A DNA stretch of 55,153 nt from Rhizonema sp. PD37 (GCA_029379215.1 JAQYWO010000017.1:1-55153); one strand, 5' to 3'; counted from the first letter of the stretch, positions 45,394 to 54,359 are shown. Numbers and translations are program-made. The notes: a model not told the origin generated them from the sequence alone.

Positions 45394-46263
45394 TTACGCC
45401 GAAATAGTTAAAGCCTTCAATACACCAGGTACAGTAGATTGAAGCGCACAACGGATAGCGTCTAGCTGCTGATAGTCAAACTCATCTGACCATTCGTCCA
45501 TAAAAAACTTCTTCACCTCAATGCAGAGCACGCACGCTGACTGAGGAAATGTTTGTGAAACCCAGTAGGAGAAATAACCACCCTGAAACCGAACATTCTC
45601 CCGAACGTCAAGTTGGCGATCAAGAAAATCAAATTCTCGCATTCCGCTCATAAAGCATTCTACTACGGGTGCCCAACGGTCTCTATTTATATTTCCTGTG
45701 CCGAGGTTCACTTCTGGGTTGTACCTAGGATCGGCGCTGAGGGCAAGTGGTCCTAATCGGCGGTGGTTATAGGTATGCAGTTCGTAAACTATGAAACGAC
45801 CGAAGCGACGTTCTAAGTCTGCAAAGACTTGTTTGAGGGTTGCATAGAAAGCATCATACTCGCTAAGAGAGCGTGCAATTATCTCCTGAGAAGGTTGCGT
45901 CTGCCAAACGTTTAGACCCCAAGCGTCTTCAGGCCAGAGGTAAACTGCTTTCTCTCTAGAGCGATTCAAGTCTAACTCAAATCGCGATCGCCTAACGACA
46001 ATCCGTGTGTTCCCTACTTCTGTCCAGTGTGCGGTGAACGGATCTTCTTCGCGCCTGCGCTCATCTGGGGCGATCGCAAAAAGCTCTGCCACTTCTTGTC
46101 GGACATCATGACCATCGTGAAGTGCAACAGCCACGACAGGCCCGTCTCCTTCCGTCAACACCCAACAGGCATCATTTACCATTTCTTCGCTCAGAACTTC
46201 CTCCTCTGTCGTCGCTGTTATACCGCTTTCTAGGATACGCAATTTTGAGGTAACTTTTCTCAA
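45394..46263 (-). CDS. N-formylglutamate amidohydrolase family protein
   Basis: 289 residues. Zinc-ligand regions of the FGase family are visible: VALHDGHDVRQE near residue 50 and VYELHTYNHRR about 160, plus DLNRSREKAVY. The classic enzyme releases glutamate from N-formylglutamate, but this subgroup is often encoded beside YbdK-type ligases, as here (divergent, 256 bases apart), and may act on another gamma- or alpha-amide. No ATG lies at the expected start: TTG 46263 gives full length, and the first ATG (46182) would cut 27 family-like residues. No clear Shine-Dalgarno. Confidence 0.82.
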   Translation of the reverse strand: MRKVTSKLRILESGITATTEEEVLSEEMVNDACWVLTEGDGPVVAVALHDGHDVRQEVAELFAIAPDERRREEDPFTAHWTEVGNTRIVVRRSRFELDLNRSREKAVYLWPEDAWGLNVWQTQPSQEIIARSLSEYDAFYATLKQVFADLERRFGRFIVYELHTYNHRRLGPLALSADPRYNPEVNLGTGNINRDRWAPVVECFMSGMREFDFLDRQLDVRENVRFQGGYFSYWVSQTFPQSACVLCIEVKKFFMDEWSDEFDYQQLDAIRCALQSTVPGVLKALTISA

Positions 46264-46519
46264 TAAAATTATTTTATTATCAATAAGCCTGAGCTTGTTT
46301 AAGGTCTCAAATAAGGTTTAACCCCTATCCTGTATATATTACAATCGATTTTCTCTAGAAAGCTCAGGTATGACATACACCCCACCCAAACTGTTAACTT
46401 TTTGTATGTGATTCAAAAAAGAATTGCTATAGTTCTCCCCAAGCATAACGCAATTAGCTGCATCTTTTTGGGATAATTCCAATAAGACATCAACCATGCA
46501 CCGTGAAAGTGTATAAACT

Positions 46520-47644
46520 ATGGAGACAGCTGACATGCCATCCGAAAAACAAGACTTTACCATCGGTGTTGAAGAAGAATACCAAATTATCAACCCCACG
46601 ACACACGAGCTGTGTTCGCGAGTGCAGCAAATTTTACCCATAGCACAGAAAGCTATTGGCGAAGCAGTGCAATCTGAAATGCAGCTCTCACAGATTGAAA
46701 TTGGCACACCCGTCTGTCGATCGCTTTCTGAAGTGCGTACAGAACTTGTCCGTTTGCGGGGGGAAGTGATTGCTGCTGCCGCTGTTGACGGAAACCAAAT
46801 TGCCGCCGCAGGGACACATCCCTTCTCATCGTGGTCTCAACAACAGATTACACCCAAAGAACGTTACGAGAAGTTAATCGAAGACTATCAACAACTTTCA
46901 CGCGAGCAATTGATCTTTGGCTGTCACGTACATGTTGGCATTAGCGATCCTGAGATGGCGATCAGTGTTATGAACCGCGTGCGAGTGTGGCTCGCTCCAA
47001 TGCTTGCACTTTCTGCTTCCTCCCCCTTTTGGATAGGCAAGGATACTGGCTATGCGAGTTACCGCACGGAGATTTGGGGAAGGTGGCCGATATCCGGTCC
47101 GCCATTAATTTTCTCCTCACAGGCGGAATACAAAGCCCTTGTAGAAGGTTTAGTTGCCACCGGGAGTATAGAAGATGGGACAAAGATTTACTGGGATGTA
47201 CGTATTTCCGAGCGTTACCCGACAGTAGAGTTTCGCGTCACAGATGTATGCATGACAGTGGACGAAGCGGTCATGATTGCGGGACTAGTACGTGCGTTGG
47301 CACGGACTTGTCACGACCAAGCAAAAGCTGACACACCATTTCCAGCCACACGTCACGAACTTATACGTGCTGCTCACTGGCGTGCTGCACGTTATGGATT
47401 AGATGCAGAACTGATAGATGTTGAGCAACTTTCAGCGTGTTCTGCAGGCGAACTCTTAGAGAAGTTTCTCGCCTTCTTGCGCCCAGCATTAGAAGATTTT
47501 GGAGACTGGGAAGAGATTTCATCACTCGTACACCAGACTGTGCAGCGCGGAAATGGTGCAACACGGCAACGCGAAGTTTACGAGCGTACAGGACGTTTGG
47601 AGGATGTCGTTGATTTCATCGTCGCCGAAACAGCAAAAACTTAG
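46520..47644 (+). CDS. YbdK-type carboxylate-amine ligase (GCS2 family)
   Basis: 374-residue ATP-dependent ligase related to gamma-glutamylcysteine synthetase. Family signatures: FTIGVEEEYQIINP (ATP/metal acidic cluster), SEMQLSQIEIGTPV, FGCHVHVGISDPE, and YPTVEFRVTDVCMTVDEAV. E. coli YbdK has weak glutamate-cysteine ligase activity; the true substrate is unknown. Divergent pairing with an N-formylglutamate amidohydrolase-like gene suggests that the two make and break a related amide bond; this is inference. ATG 46520, with a second ATG at 46535 possible. It ends at a convergent hairpin shared with guaA. Confidence 0.88.
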   Translation: METADMPSEKQDFTIGVEEEYQIINPTTHELCSRVQQILPIAQKAIGEAVQSEMQLSQIEIGTPVCRSLSEVRTELVRLRGEVIAAAAVDGNQIAAAGTHPFSSWSQQQITPKERYEKLIEDYQQLSREQLIFGCHVHVGISDPEMAISVMNRVRVWLAPMLALSASSPFWIGKDTGYASYRTEIWGRWPISGPPLIFSSQAEYKALVEGLVATGSIEDGTKIYWDVRISERYPTVEFRVTDVCMTVDEAVMIAGLVRALARTCHDQAKADTPFPATRHELIRAAHWRAARYGLDAELIDVEQLSACSAGELLEKFLAFLRPALEDFGDWEEISSLVHQTVQRGNGATRQREVYERTGRLEDVVDFIVAETAKT

Positions 47645-47725
47645 CTCGCAGTAGGTTGTCAGTGATAAAAGACAATTTACCTTGACTTGTAAACCAAATG
47701 GCGATACGACTTCAGCCGTGTACAT

Positions 47726-47760
47726 GGAGTGAGGATATAAAAATTATAATTCCTCACTCC
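47726..47760. terminator. Bidirectional hairpin between the YbdK-type gene and guaA
   Basis: Perfect 10-bp stem GGAGTGAGGA (47726-47735) / TCCTCACTCC (47751-47760), extended inward by TATAA/TTATA pairing. It lies 82 bases after the ligase stop and 22 bases after the guaA stop on the other strand, so it can serve both transcripts. Confidence 0.6.
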
Positions 47761-47781
47761 TTTGCCTCTTACCTTATCCAA

Positions 47782-49404
47782 TTACTCCCACTCAATAGTG
47801 CCAGGTGGCTTAGAAGTGATGTCGTAAACTACACGGTTGACGCCTTTGACTTCATTAACAATCCGGGTAGAGATTGATTCGAGTACATCGTAGGGCACAC
47901 GCGCCCAATCAGCAGTCATGCCATCTTCACTTTGTACAATCCGCAAGACTATGGGATAGGCATAGGTACGCTGATCGCCCATAACACCGACACTGCGAAT
48001 TGGTAGCAGTACGGCAAAAGCTTGCCAGTATTCATTGTACAAACCATTGCGGTTAATTTCCTGACGCACGATTAAATCAGCATCGCGTAAAATATTTAAC
48101 CGTTCAGCAGTGATTTCACCTAAGATACGGATTGCCAAACCAGGTCCGGGAAATGGATGCCGCTGCACAATTTCTTCTGGCAGGCAAATGGAACGTCCAA
48201 CTTTGCGAACTTCATCTTTGAACAGTTTCCGCAACGGTTCAACAAGTTTGAAGCGGAGATCTTTGGGCAAACCACCAACGTTGTGATGGCTCTTAATTTT
48301 CACCGCTACTCGTTCTCCACTTTGCGGATCAACGTTGGTGTTGGCGGATTCGATCACGTCTGGATAGAGTGTACCTTGAGCGAGATAGTCAAACGGACCG
48401 AGATCTTTAGATGTTTCTTCAAATACACGAATAAATTCATGTCCGATCAGCCGACGTTTTTCTTCGGGATCGGTAACACCACTCAACGCACTTAAGAAGC
48501 GCTCGCGAGCATTGACATACTCTACCGGAATATGAAACTGCTCTTGGAAAACCTTGAGCAAACGCTCTGGTTCATATTTTCGCATGAAGCCTTGATCGAT
48601 GAACACGCAAGTGAGTTGTTCACCAATCGCTTTATAAAGCAAAAATGCTAATGTTGAAGAATCAACTCCCCCAGACAGCGCCAACAGCACTCGCTTATCA
48701 CCTACTCGAGCGCGAATTTCGCGAATGGCTTCATCAACAAAGGCGGCAGTTGTCCAAGTTGGTTCGCATTTGCAGATGTGGTAGACAAAGTTACGGATCA
48801 AGGCAATACCGCCAAGGGAATGTACAACTTCTGGATGAAACTGGACGCCGTAAAGTTTCTTTTGGTGATGGGCAATAGCTGCACAAGGGGTATTTTCTGT
48901 ATGCGCCAGTAATTCAAAACCTGTTGGCATCTCAATGACTGAGTCTCCATGACTCATCCACATAGTTGTGCCATCTTCTACATTTGTGAGTAAATCTGTG
49001 GGATCATCTATATATAATGATGCCTTGCCATACTCACCTCGGTCAGCTTTTGCCACTTCTCCACCCAAACGTTGCACCATCAGTTGCATACCGTAGCACA
49101 CACCCAAAACGGGAATTCCCAGATCCCAAATTTCTGGATCACATTGGGGAGCACTATTGTCATAAACTGAACTAGGACCGCCAGAAAATATGATTCCTTT
49201 GGGGTTCAGTTTGCGTAATTGTTCTGCTGTCGTACGATAGGGAAGCACTTCAGAATAAACCTGAGTCTCACGAATTCGACGGGCAATCAGTTCGGAATAC
49301 TGAGAGCCGAAGTCAAGAATGACAATCATCTGACGATTGATCTGTCGCAGAGATTGTACATCTTGAGGCGCTTGTTCAGTTAGTAGAGTCACCGCTGTAT
49401 TCAT
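47782..49404 (-). CDS. guaA: GMP synthase (glutamine-hydrolysing)
   Basis: 540-residue enzyme converting XMP to GMP with glutamine and ATP. The N-terminal class I amidotransferase (about 20-215) has the nucleophile Cys in [13 protein letters not shown] and the His-Glu of QFHPEVVHS. The ATP-pyrophosphatase domain has the P-loop [16 protein letters not shown]. The C-terminal dimerisation domain ends with the invariant [10 protein letters not shown]. Length and domain order are standard. ATG 49404; about 15 N-terminal residues precede the amidotransferase core. Monocistronic, with convergent hairpin downstream. Confidence 0.97.
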   Translation of the reverse strand: MNTAVTLLTEQAPQDVQSLRQINRQMIVILDFGSQYSELIARRIRETQVYSEVLPYRTTAEQLRKLNPKGIIFSGGPSSVYDNSAPQCDPEIWDLGIPVLGVCYGMQLMVQRLGGEVAKADRGEYGKASLYIDDPTDLLTNVEDGTTMWMSHGDSVIEMPTGFELLAHTENTPCAAIAHHQKKLYGVQFHPEVVHSLGGIALIRNFVYHICKCEPTWTTAAFVDEAIREIRARVGDKRVLLALSGGVDSSTLAFLLYKAIGEQLTCVFIDQGFMRKYEPERLLKVFQEQFHIPVEYVNARERFLSALSGVTDPEEKRRLIGHEFIRVFEETSKDLGPFDYLAQGTLYPDVIESANTNVDPQSGERVAVKIKSHHNVGGLPKDLRFKLVEPLRKLFKDEVRKVGRSICLPEEIVQRHPFPGPGLAIRILGEITAERLNILRDADLIVRQEINRNGLYNEYWQAFAVLLPIRSVGVMGDQRTYAYPIVLRIVQSEDGMTADWARVPYDVLESISTRIVNEVKGVNRVVYDITSKPPGTIEWE

Positions 49405-49669
49405 GATCTAGAGAGTGGTATTTAACGATAAATTGTCACTGATTAAGTCGTTCCGTTACCACTTTTTAGCTTTGTCAGATTCGTAAAGGTATGCAAATCT
49501 TTACCAAACGCAACTTTATTTACGTCTGTCAAGCTGACAAATTTGAAACTGGTATTAAGAAGAAAAACTTTTCTTAGAGTGGTTACTCAAAAATATGTTT
49601 ATTATGAGAGTTTATAATTATTTGCGTTATCATAACATATTTGGCATTTAAAGCACAACTAATTTTGCT

Positions 49670-49969
49670 TCAAACTGCTACTTTCGACAGTAAAGATTGT
49701 ATAGTTTCCCAAGTTAGTCCTTGTTGGAGGTAACGAGGTGCTTCAGGATTGTAAGGACTTGCCACCCGGTCAATTGTGATAATTTTTGCATCATCTGACA
49801 AAACAGGTACGTCCGGATCATATGCGGTTGGACGCATTAAAGAACTCGAAAAACCTTTGAAAATAGCAATTGTGTCCTGCTCCCCAGCTGATTCTATGCT
49901 GACAAGTAGGATTTCTTGAGGGCGTTTGGCGGTGTATTGTTCCAACCGCTCAATAATAGAATTTTTCAT
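49670..49969 (-). CDS. Conserved small protein, unknown function
   Basis: 99 residues, soluble. N-terminal helix (IIERLEQYTAKRP) then strands EILLVSIESAG and DTIAIFKGF, and PTAYDPDVPVL ending in a YLQQGLTWETIQSLL helix. I recall similar proteins in cyanobacteria and plant plastids but cannot name the family with confidence. Its ATG overlaps the stop of the DUF3177 gene by four bases (ATGA), so the two form a coupled operon. Confidence 0.7.
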   Translation of the reverse strand: MKNSIIERLEQYTAKRPQEILLVSIESAGEQDTIAIFKGFSSSLMRPTAYDPDVPVLSDDAKIITIDRVASPYNPEAPRYLQQGLTWETIQSLLSKVAV

Positions 49970-50562
49970 TCTTGTACAGCTGAGCGTCCTTGCTTACTTA
50001 GCTTAAACAAAACAAAGTAGCTCAAGCAAAGTACGTAAATAATTAAACCAACAATACCAATAAAGCCAAGAAAAGCTGGCTTACTACCGGAATGGAAATA
50101 TTGTTTAAAAAGTAATGGCGGCTCAAACCAGACACGACAATTGGCAGTTGCGATCGCCTCTGCAGAAAAAGCACAACCTAAAAAAGGTATTGCGCCTAAA
50201 GCGGCTAAAATACAATACAAAGTTGTCGCCCAGCGCCAAGAAGTGAAAGTTAATTTCAAAGGCCCACTTTGCTGATAATCGATTTCATCATTGAGATCCA
50301 CCCAAAACCATAACGCAGTAGGAATCAGGATTTTCGCCATTAAACCTGAGATGAAACCAACTCCAAAATTGCCGATCATTAAATACAACGTAATTGCTAG
50401 CAAACTCGATACTCGCCAGTAAATCATTAACAAGCGTTGTATCGCCTCAGCTTTTTGCACGAAGGTCCAAATCAGTAATATTAGAGGAATAATAACTGTA
50501 AATAGCAACGCCAGTCTGTAGTCCATCCACACTAACCAGCGAAACCAAACTTCATTGTCCAT
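49966..50562 (-). CDS. DUF3177 family membrane protein
   Basis: 198 residues with about five hydrophobic segments (near 15-35, 45-75, 105-130 and 160-190), so an integral membrane protein. The W-rich N-terminus (VWFRWLVWMDYRLALLF) and the DLNDEIDYQQSGPLKL loop fit the cyanobacterial DUF3177 family; function unknown. Start ATG 50562 follows a run of A residues without a Shine-Dalgarno. It is the first gene of an ATGA-coupled pair with the small protein at 49670. Confidence 0.78.
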   Translation of the reverse strand: MDNEVWFRWLVWMDYRLALLFTVIIPLILLIWTFVQKAEAIQRLLMIYWRVSSLLAITLYLMIGNFGVGFISGLMAKILIPTALWFWVDLNDEIDYQQSGPLKLTFTSWRWATTLYCILAALGAIPFLGCAFSAEAIATANCRVWFEPPLLFKQYFHSGSKPAFLGFIGIVGLIIYVLCLSYFVLFKLSKQGRSAVQE

Positions 50563-50885
50563 AATTTTTTTTCATAAAGGAGTAGGGGTAATAGTGTAGG
50601 AGAGCAACTGAAGTAATAAAATTGCAGGTATAAAGCCAGAGAACCAGAAAAGTCATACGCTCTTGTATCTGTCGCCTCAGAAAGATTTTCCTTTCTAAGG
50701 CTACTGGCAAGAGCTAAGTGCTGATTTATTTTTGTTTAGACAGAACTCAAAGCAGTCCTACAATTCAAGAACATGGCTTCATGCCTCAAATCTAGTCGTA
50801 GAAAACGAGAAAAGTTTTCATCTGAGTAAAATCTCACACATTTATGTACGAGGTTTTACTCAGAGATCACGACTCACGACACCTT
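50563..50885. other. Region between DUF3177 and CP12 genes
   Basis: 323 bases that should hold the DUF3177 promoter and the 3' end of the CP12 transcript. The only supported structure is the hairpin at 50822-50863. A 76-codon plus-strand frame (50732-50962) is antisense to CP12 and not credible. Confidence 0.45.
50822..50863 (-). terminator. Hairpin downstream of CP12
   Basis: 14-bp stem CTGAGTAAAATCTC (50822-50835) / GAGGTTTTACTCAG (50850-50863) with one G:U pair and a 14-base loop, 22 bases beyond the CP12 stop on the minus strand. No strong T-run follows; it may stabilise the 3' end rather than terminate. Confidence 0.5.
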
Positions 50886-51116
50886 CTAGTCTTCATAAAT
50901 CCTGCACTCATCAGCATCTGGGTTATCTTCACAGTACTGCTGTAAAGAGTTTTTGGGCTTAGCTTGACGTTTGTGAGATGCACTTGCTTGCATTTCTTCT
51001 ACTGCATCCCAGGCTGCAGCACACTCAGCAGAGTTGCTACCTGAGACATCACAGACAGAACGAGCTTGTTCAAGTTCTTCTTCTATTTTGCTTTTGGCTT
51101 GTATTTGTTCTTGCAT
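50886..51116 (-). CDS. CP12, Calvin cycle regulatory protein
   Basis: 76-residue intrinsically disordered redox switch. In the dark, oxidised CP12 links GAPDH and phosphoribulokinase into an inactive complex. Both cysteine pairs are present: N-terminal SVCDVSGSNSAECAAAW and C-terminal QYCEDNPDADECRIYED, the latter binding GAPDH. The core AWDAVEEMQASASHKR is the AWD_VEEL signature with Met for Leu. ATG 51116 is chosen because AAGGA lies just upstream and cyanobacterial CP12 begins about here; the frame extends to 51173 without support. Confidence 0.95.
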   Translation of the reverse strand: MQEQIQAKSKIEEELEQARSVCDVSGSNSAECAAAWDAVEEMQASASHKRQAKPKNSLQQYCEDNPDADECRIYED

Positions 51117-51621
51117 GTTATTCCTTGACTTAGTTTTGTGTGTGTTGTTAATACTAGTATAGAAAAAGTTCAAAGAGGACAGTTTGTTGCACTATCTATT
51201 ACCATTCTACTCATTTATCTGCTAGGTTGGTGTTCATTCCTAATCTAAGCATGAGCGCCCAGACTGCTCCTACTCAAATGGTTCGTGAAAACGAGGGTTG
51301 TGTAAATCTTCACGGATGAAATGTAACTTTTGACTTGTCATAGGGGCTGATAGATGAACGCGAAGAATGCTTAATAACTAGATATAGTAAACTTTTAGTT
51401 CCATAGTATATTCACCCTTATATTTTAAGATTTGATCGGCAATCCTAAAAAATATGAATTATACAATATCCTTATATGTAGTTAATAATAACCTTATGTA
51501 ACATTCTTGAGATAGATTGAATGAACTCTCGTGGGATATAAAAGGTAAGCATCAACATTATGTATGATGCAATTAATGTCCTATAGGATGTAAACATCAA
51601 GAAATACTAGCCGTAAAACTC
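51117..51621. other. Divergent intergenic region CP12 / FIST
   Basis: 505 bases with no credible gene. It should contain both promoters. A short palindrome TCCTATAGGA lies near 51577-51586, 35 bases upstream of the FIST start, and could be an operator; nothing else stands out. Confidence 0.4.
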
Positions 51622-52860
51622 ATGGCAGACCAAATGCAGTGGACAAACGCCCTATCAACCCGTCCTTCTCTAGAAGCGGCTGTTGCAGATGTGGTACAAC
51701 GGGCTCGTTCTTCGTTGACGGCACCTGCGGATTTAGGACTGGTGTTCATTTCGTCTGCTTTTACAAGTGAGTATTCTCGGTTGATACCTCTCCTCGCCGA
51801 AAAACTCTCAGTGCCTGTGTTAATTGGTTGTAGCGGTGGCGGTGTTATTGGGACTTCATCGTGGGGGCAAACTCAAGAACTGGAAGCAGAACCAGCCTTA
51901 TGTCTAAGTTTGGCACATCTTCCTGGAGTGAATGTTCAAGCCTTTCATGTTGTGACAGAAGAATTACCCGATCTGGATGGGCCGCCAAATGCTTGGATCG
52001 ATTTGACTGGTGTGCCTCCGTCACCAACTCCTCAGTTTATCTTGCTCTCCGATTCTTTCTCTTCTGGAATTATCGATTTATTGCAGGGGTTAGATTATGC
52101 TTATCCGGGATCTGTAAAAGTCGGGGGACAGGCAAGTGGTGCCGGTATTGGGGGTTCCATTGGTTTATTTTGTAACGATCGCTTGTATCGGGAAGGAACA
52201 GTTGGCTTAGCTTTGAGTGGCAATATTGTTTTAGAAACTATTGTTGCCCAAGGATGCCGACCGATCGGCAAGCCGTACCAAGTGACAAAAGGCGAACGCA
52301 ATATCGTCTTAGAACTCGACGAACAAGTGCCACTGGTGATGTTACGAGATTTGATTGCCAATCTCAGTGAAGAAGACCGAATACTGGCACAGCACTTTCT
52401 GTTTGTAGGCGTGGCAATGGATGAATTCAAGCAAGATTTGCAGCAGGGAGACTTTTTAATTCGTAACATATTAGGTGTAGAACCATCAGCAGGGGCGATC
52501 GCCATTAACGATTATGTCCGTCCCGGACAACGCCTACAGTTTCACCTGCGCGATGCGAAATCTTCTGCAGAAGATTTGGAATTCCTCCTATTGAGATATC
52601 AACAACAAGTTTCCACACCTAGTGCCTTTGGTGCTTTTATGTTTTCCTGTATGGGGAGAGGCGAAGGATTGTACGGAAAACCCAATTTTGATTCTCAAAT
52701 CTTTCAGCGCTACCTCAATGATATTCCTCTCACAGGCTTTTTCTGCGGCGGTGAAATTGGTCCTGTTGGTGGCAGTACTTTCCTACATAATTACACTTCT
52801 GTATTTGGAATTTGTCGAGAAATAGAGAGTAGGGGCGGGTTTAATTCAGATAACTTGTGA
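51622..52860 (+). CDS. FIST domain-containing sensor protein
   Basis: 412 residues. An N-terminal FIST domain (about 40-240: FISSAFTSEYSRLIPLLAEK, GCSGGGVIGTSSW, FSSGIIDLLQGLDYAYPGS, VGGQASG) and a C-terminal FIST_C domain (about 250-400: NDYVRPGQRLQFHLRDA, SCMGRGEGLYG, FFCGGEIGPVGG) are complete. FIST domains are thought to bind small ligands such as amino acids; here no output domain is fused, so it may act with a partner kinase. The natural end appears to be near GICREIE. The last ten residues (SRGGFNSDNL) and the stop codon lie inside a dispersed repeat. ATG 51622 has no clear Shine-Dalgarno. Confidence 0.85.
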   Translation: MADQMQWTNALSTRPSLEAAVADVVQRARSSLTAPADLGLVFISSAFTSEYSRLIPLLAEKLSVPVLIGCSGGGVIGTSSWGQTQELEAEPALCLSLAHLPGVNVQAFHVVTEELPDLDGPPNAWIDLTGVPPSPTPQFILLSDSFSSGIIDLLQGLDYAYPGSVKVGGQASGAGIGGSIGLFCNDRLYREGTVGLALSGNIVLETIVAQGCRPIGKPYQVTKGERNIVLELDEQVPLVMLRDLIANLSEEDRILAQHFLFVGVAMDEFKQDLQQGDFLIRNILGVEPSAGAIAINDYVRPGQRLQFHLRDAKSSAEDLEFLLLRYQQQVSTPSAFGAFMFSCMGRGEGLYGKPNFDSQIFQRYLNDIPLTGFFCGGEIGPVGGSTFLHNYTSVFGICREIESRGGFNSDNL

Positions 52861-52894
52861 GTAAACGCAACGTCCTGTTAAACCCGCCCGTACA
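52829..52894. repeat. Dispersed palindromic repeat overlapping the FIST gene end
   Basis: Arms GTAGGGGCGGGTTTAA (52829-52844) and GTTAAACCCGCCCGTACA; interior AGATAACTTGTGAGTAAACG. The FIST stop codon (52858-52860) lies in the interior, so the repeat provides the gene's final ten codons. Confidence 0.8.
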
Positions 52895-52919
52895 TGAGGC
52901 GCAGAGTTCAGAGGAAAAA

Positions 52920-52957
52920 GTGAGTAAACGCAACGTCCTATCAAACCCGCCCCTACA
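52920..52957. repeat. Partial duplicate of the same repeat (right half only)
   Basis: Bases 52920-52956 repeat 52857-52893 with only a few changes (both begin GTGAGTAAACGCAACGTCCT), 63 bases apart. The copy lacks the left arm, so it cannot fold alone. It suggests unequal duplication inside this element, an early step towards an array like that at 2331. Confidence 0.75.
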
Positions 52958-53015
52958 CGAGCCAAAACTAAAAAGTTTTACTGATTCCTCACTTCTGTTC
53001 GAGCGCCGTGAGAAG

Positions 53016-53046
53016 CCCCCGTTATATCCTTCGGGTTAACGGTGGG
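53016..53046. repeat. IS200/IS605-end-like hairpin remnant
   Basis: CCCCCGTTA and TAACGGTGGG pair with one bulge, preceded by GAGAAGC. This resembles the right-end hairpin of IS200/IS605-type elements in cyanobacteria, where it follows tnpB. No tnpB body is present, so at most an end fragment remains. The call rests on similarity recalled from such elements. Confidence 0.35.
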
Positions 53047-53061
53047 AGAACATAACCTCTT

Positions 53062-54162
53062 CTATAGCAGTAGTGTTGTGTTGTTATCGATCAAGGAGAG
53101 GGAACCTGTTGGAGAGATTGCGCCATATTTTTCAAAGTGATGGCGGAGATCTTGGGGAAAGTAGGGATAATCAAAGACAGCATCTCCATCAGCAATCGTT
53201 GCCCAGAAATCTCGTAAGGTTGGAGCTAGTTCTTGTGCTTGAGCTAATGATAGGTTTAAAGGAGGTAAAGTCAGTAGCTTGACTAGAAAGGGGAAACTGC
53301 GATCGCCCATCCACTGAAGTGAAGCTTGTTGCAAATTGGGAAAATCAGGTACTGATTTCACTCGATACGATAAAACTTGCAACCATTCTCTACCGTAATT
53401 ATCCTGATGATACTCCAAAACTCGATAAGGATGAGGAAAGCTGACTAAAGAACCTGTCGTGATATCGTAGACTCCCTGAGAATATGCAACATCCTGAACG
53501 TGCAAATGTCCTGTAAACACCAGTTTTACCTTATGTTGTCGCAGCAATTGCAACAGTTCGGAGGCATTTTCTAACATATAGCGATGTGCCATAGGGTGGC
53601 GTGACTGATCTGGCAAATGCTCGACGACGTTGTGATGTACCATCACTAGTACTAGTTCATTATCAGTCGCGGCCAACTCCTCTTCTAACCAACTTAACTG
53701 TTTGTCATCCAAACGCCCGATCTGCTCTCCTTGTTCATTAAAATTGTTAGAATTTAAACCAATCAGCCTGACTCCGGGCAATAATTGACAGGAGTAGTAA
53801 ATGTTTTCAGGATTGCTGTAGCCAAATTTATGATAGTAATACGGGAAATTATTGAAAGCAATTGATTGCTCTGAAGCCATCATCACAGGAACGTCATGAT
53901 TCCCAGGAACAACATAAACCGGGAAAGGCAGCTCAGACAAGCGTTTGTTTAACCAGTTATGATTATCTGGTTCACCATGTTGGGTTAAGTCTCCTGGTAG
54001 TAAAAGAAAATCTAAATCAAGTTGTGTTAAATGTTCTAATACACTTTCTAAAGCTGGGATACTGACTTCCACTAAATGAAAACGACTGGGATGATTCCAG
54101 ATTGTATGGGGAAGCGCAATGTGTAAGTCGCTAACTATAGCAAAGCGAAAATTAGAAATCAT
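53062..54162 (-). CDS. Metallophosphoesterase
   Basis: 366-residue calcineurin-type phosphoesterase with a complete di-metal site: AIVSDLHI (Asp10, His12), LLPGDLTQHGEP, VVPGNHDVPV, VMVHHNVVE and FTGHLHVQD. It resembles the class III cyclic nucleotide phosphodiesterase (Icc/CpdA) type but has about 110 extra C-terminal residues. The substrate could be a cyclic nucleotide or another phosphodiester; not decidable here. No signal peptide. ATG 54162; divergent from trmB. Confidence 0.87.
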   Translation of the reverse strand: MISNFRFAIVSDLHIALPHTIWNHPSRFHLVEVSIPALESVLEHLTQLDLDFLLLPGDLTQHGEPDNHNWLNKRLSELPFPVYVVPGNHDVPVMMASEQSIAFNNFPYYYHKFGYSNPENIYYSCQLLPGVRLIGLNSNNFNEQGEQIGRLDDKQLSWLEEELAATDNELVLVMVHHNVVEHLPDQSRHPMAHRYMLENASELLQLLRQHKVKLVFTGHLHVQDVAYSQGVYDITTGSLVSFPHPYRVLEYHQDNYGREWLQVLSYRVKSVPDFPNLQQASLQWMGDRSFPFLVKLLTLPPLNLSLAQAQELAPTLRDFWATIADGDAVFDYPYFPQDLRHHFEKYGAISPTGSLSLIDNNTTLLL

Positions 54163-54270
54163 TGAATTAAAAGTAATTTTAAAAGTTGGGGATCAACCCT
54201 TTCAAAACGAGTATAACCTTAATAGCCGTTCGACTTGAGTTGTGAAATACTTATAAAGGCTGTTAATAGG

Positions 54271-54291
54271 TCATGAGTCATGGGTGATGGG
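54271..54291. repeat. Heptanucleotide tandem repeat upstream of trmB
   Basis: Three 7-bp units TCATGAG, TCATGGG, TGATGGG. The downstream end of this tract (GTGATGGGAA) can pair with TTCCCATTAC at about 54310-54319. The tract belongs to the same class of short heptad repeats as at 3346 and 11310. Confidence 0.6.
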
Positions 54292-54359
54292 AAGAAATGA
54301 TTCCCGAGTTCCCATTACCAGTTTTCAAGTTGAGTTATATAGATAAGGAGAATCAGTCT

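Noticed and set aside
50732..50962. 76-codon plus-strand frame
   Set aside because: It runs antisense through the conserved C-terminal cysteine motif of CP12.
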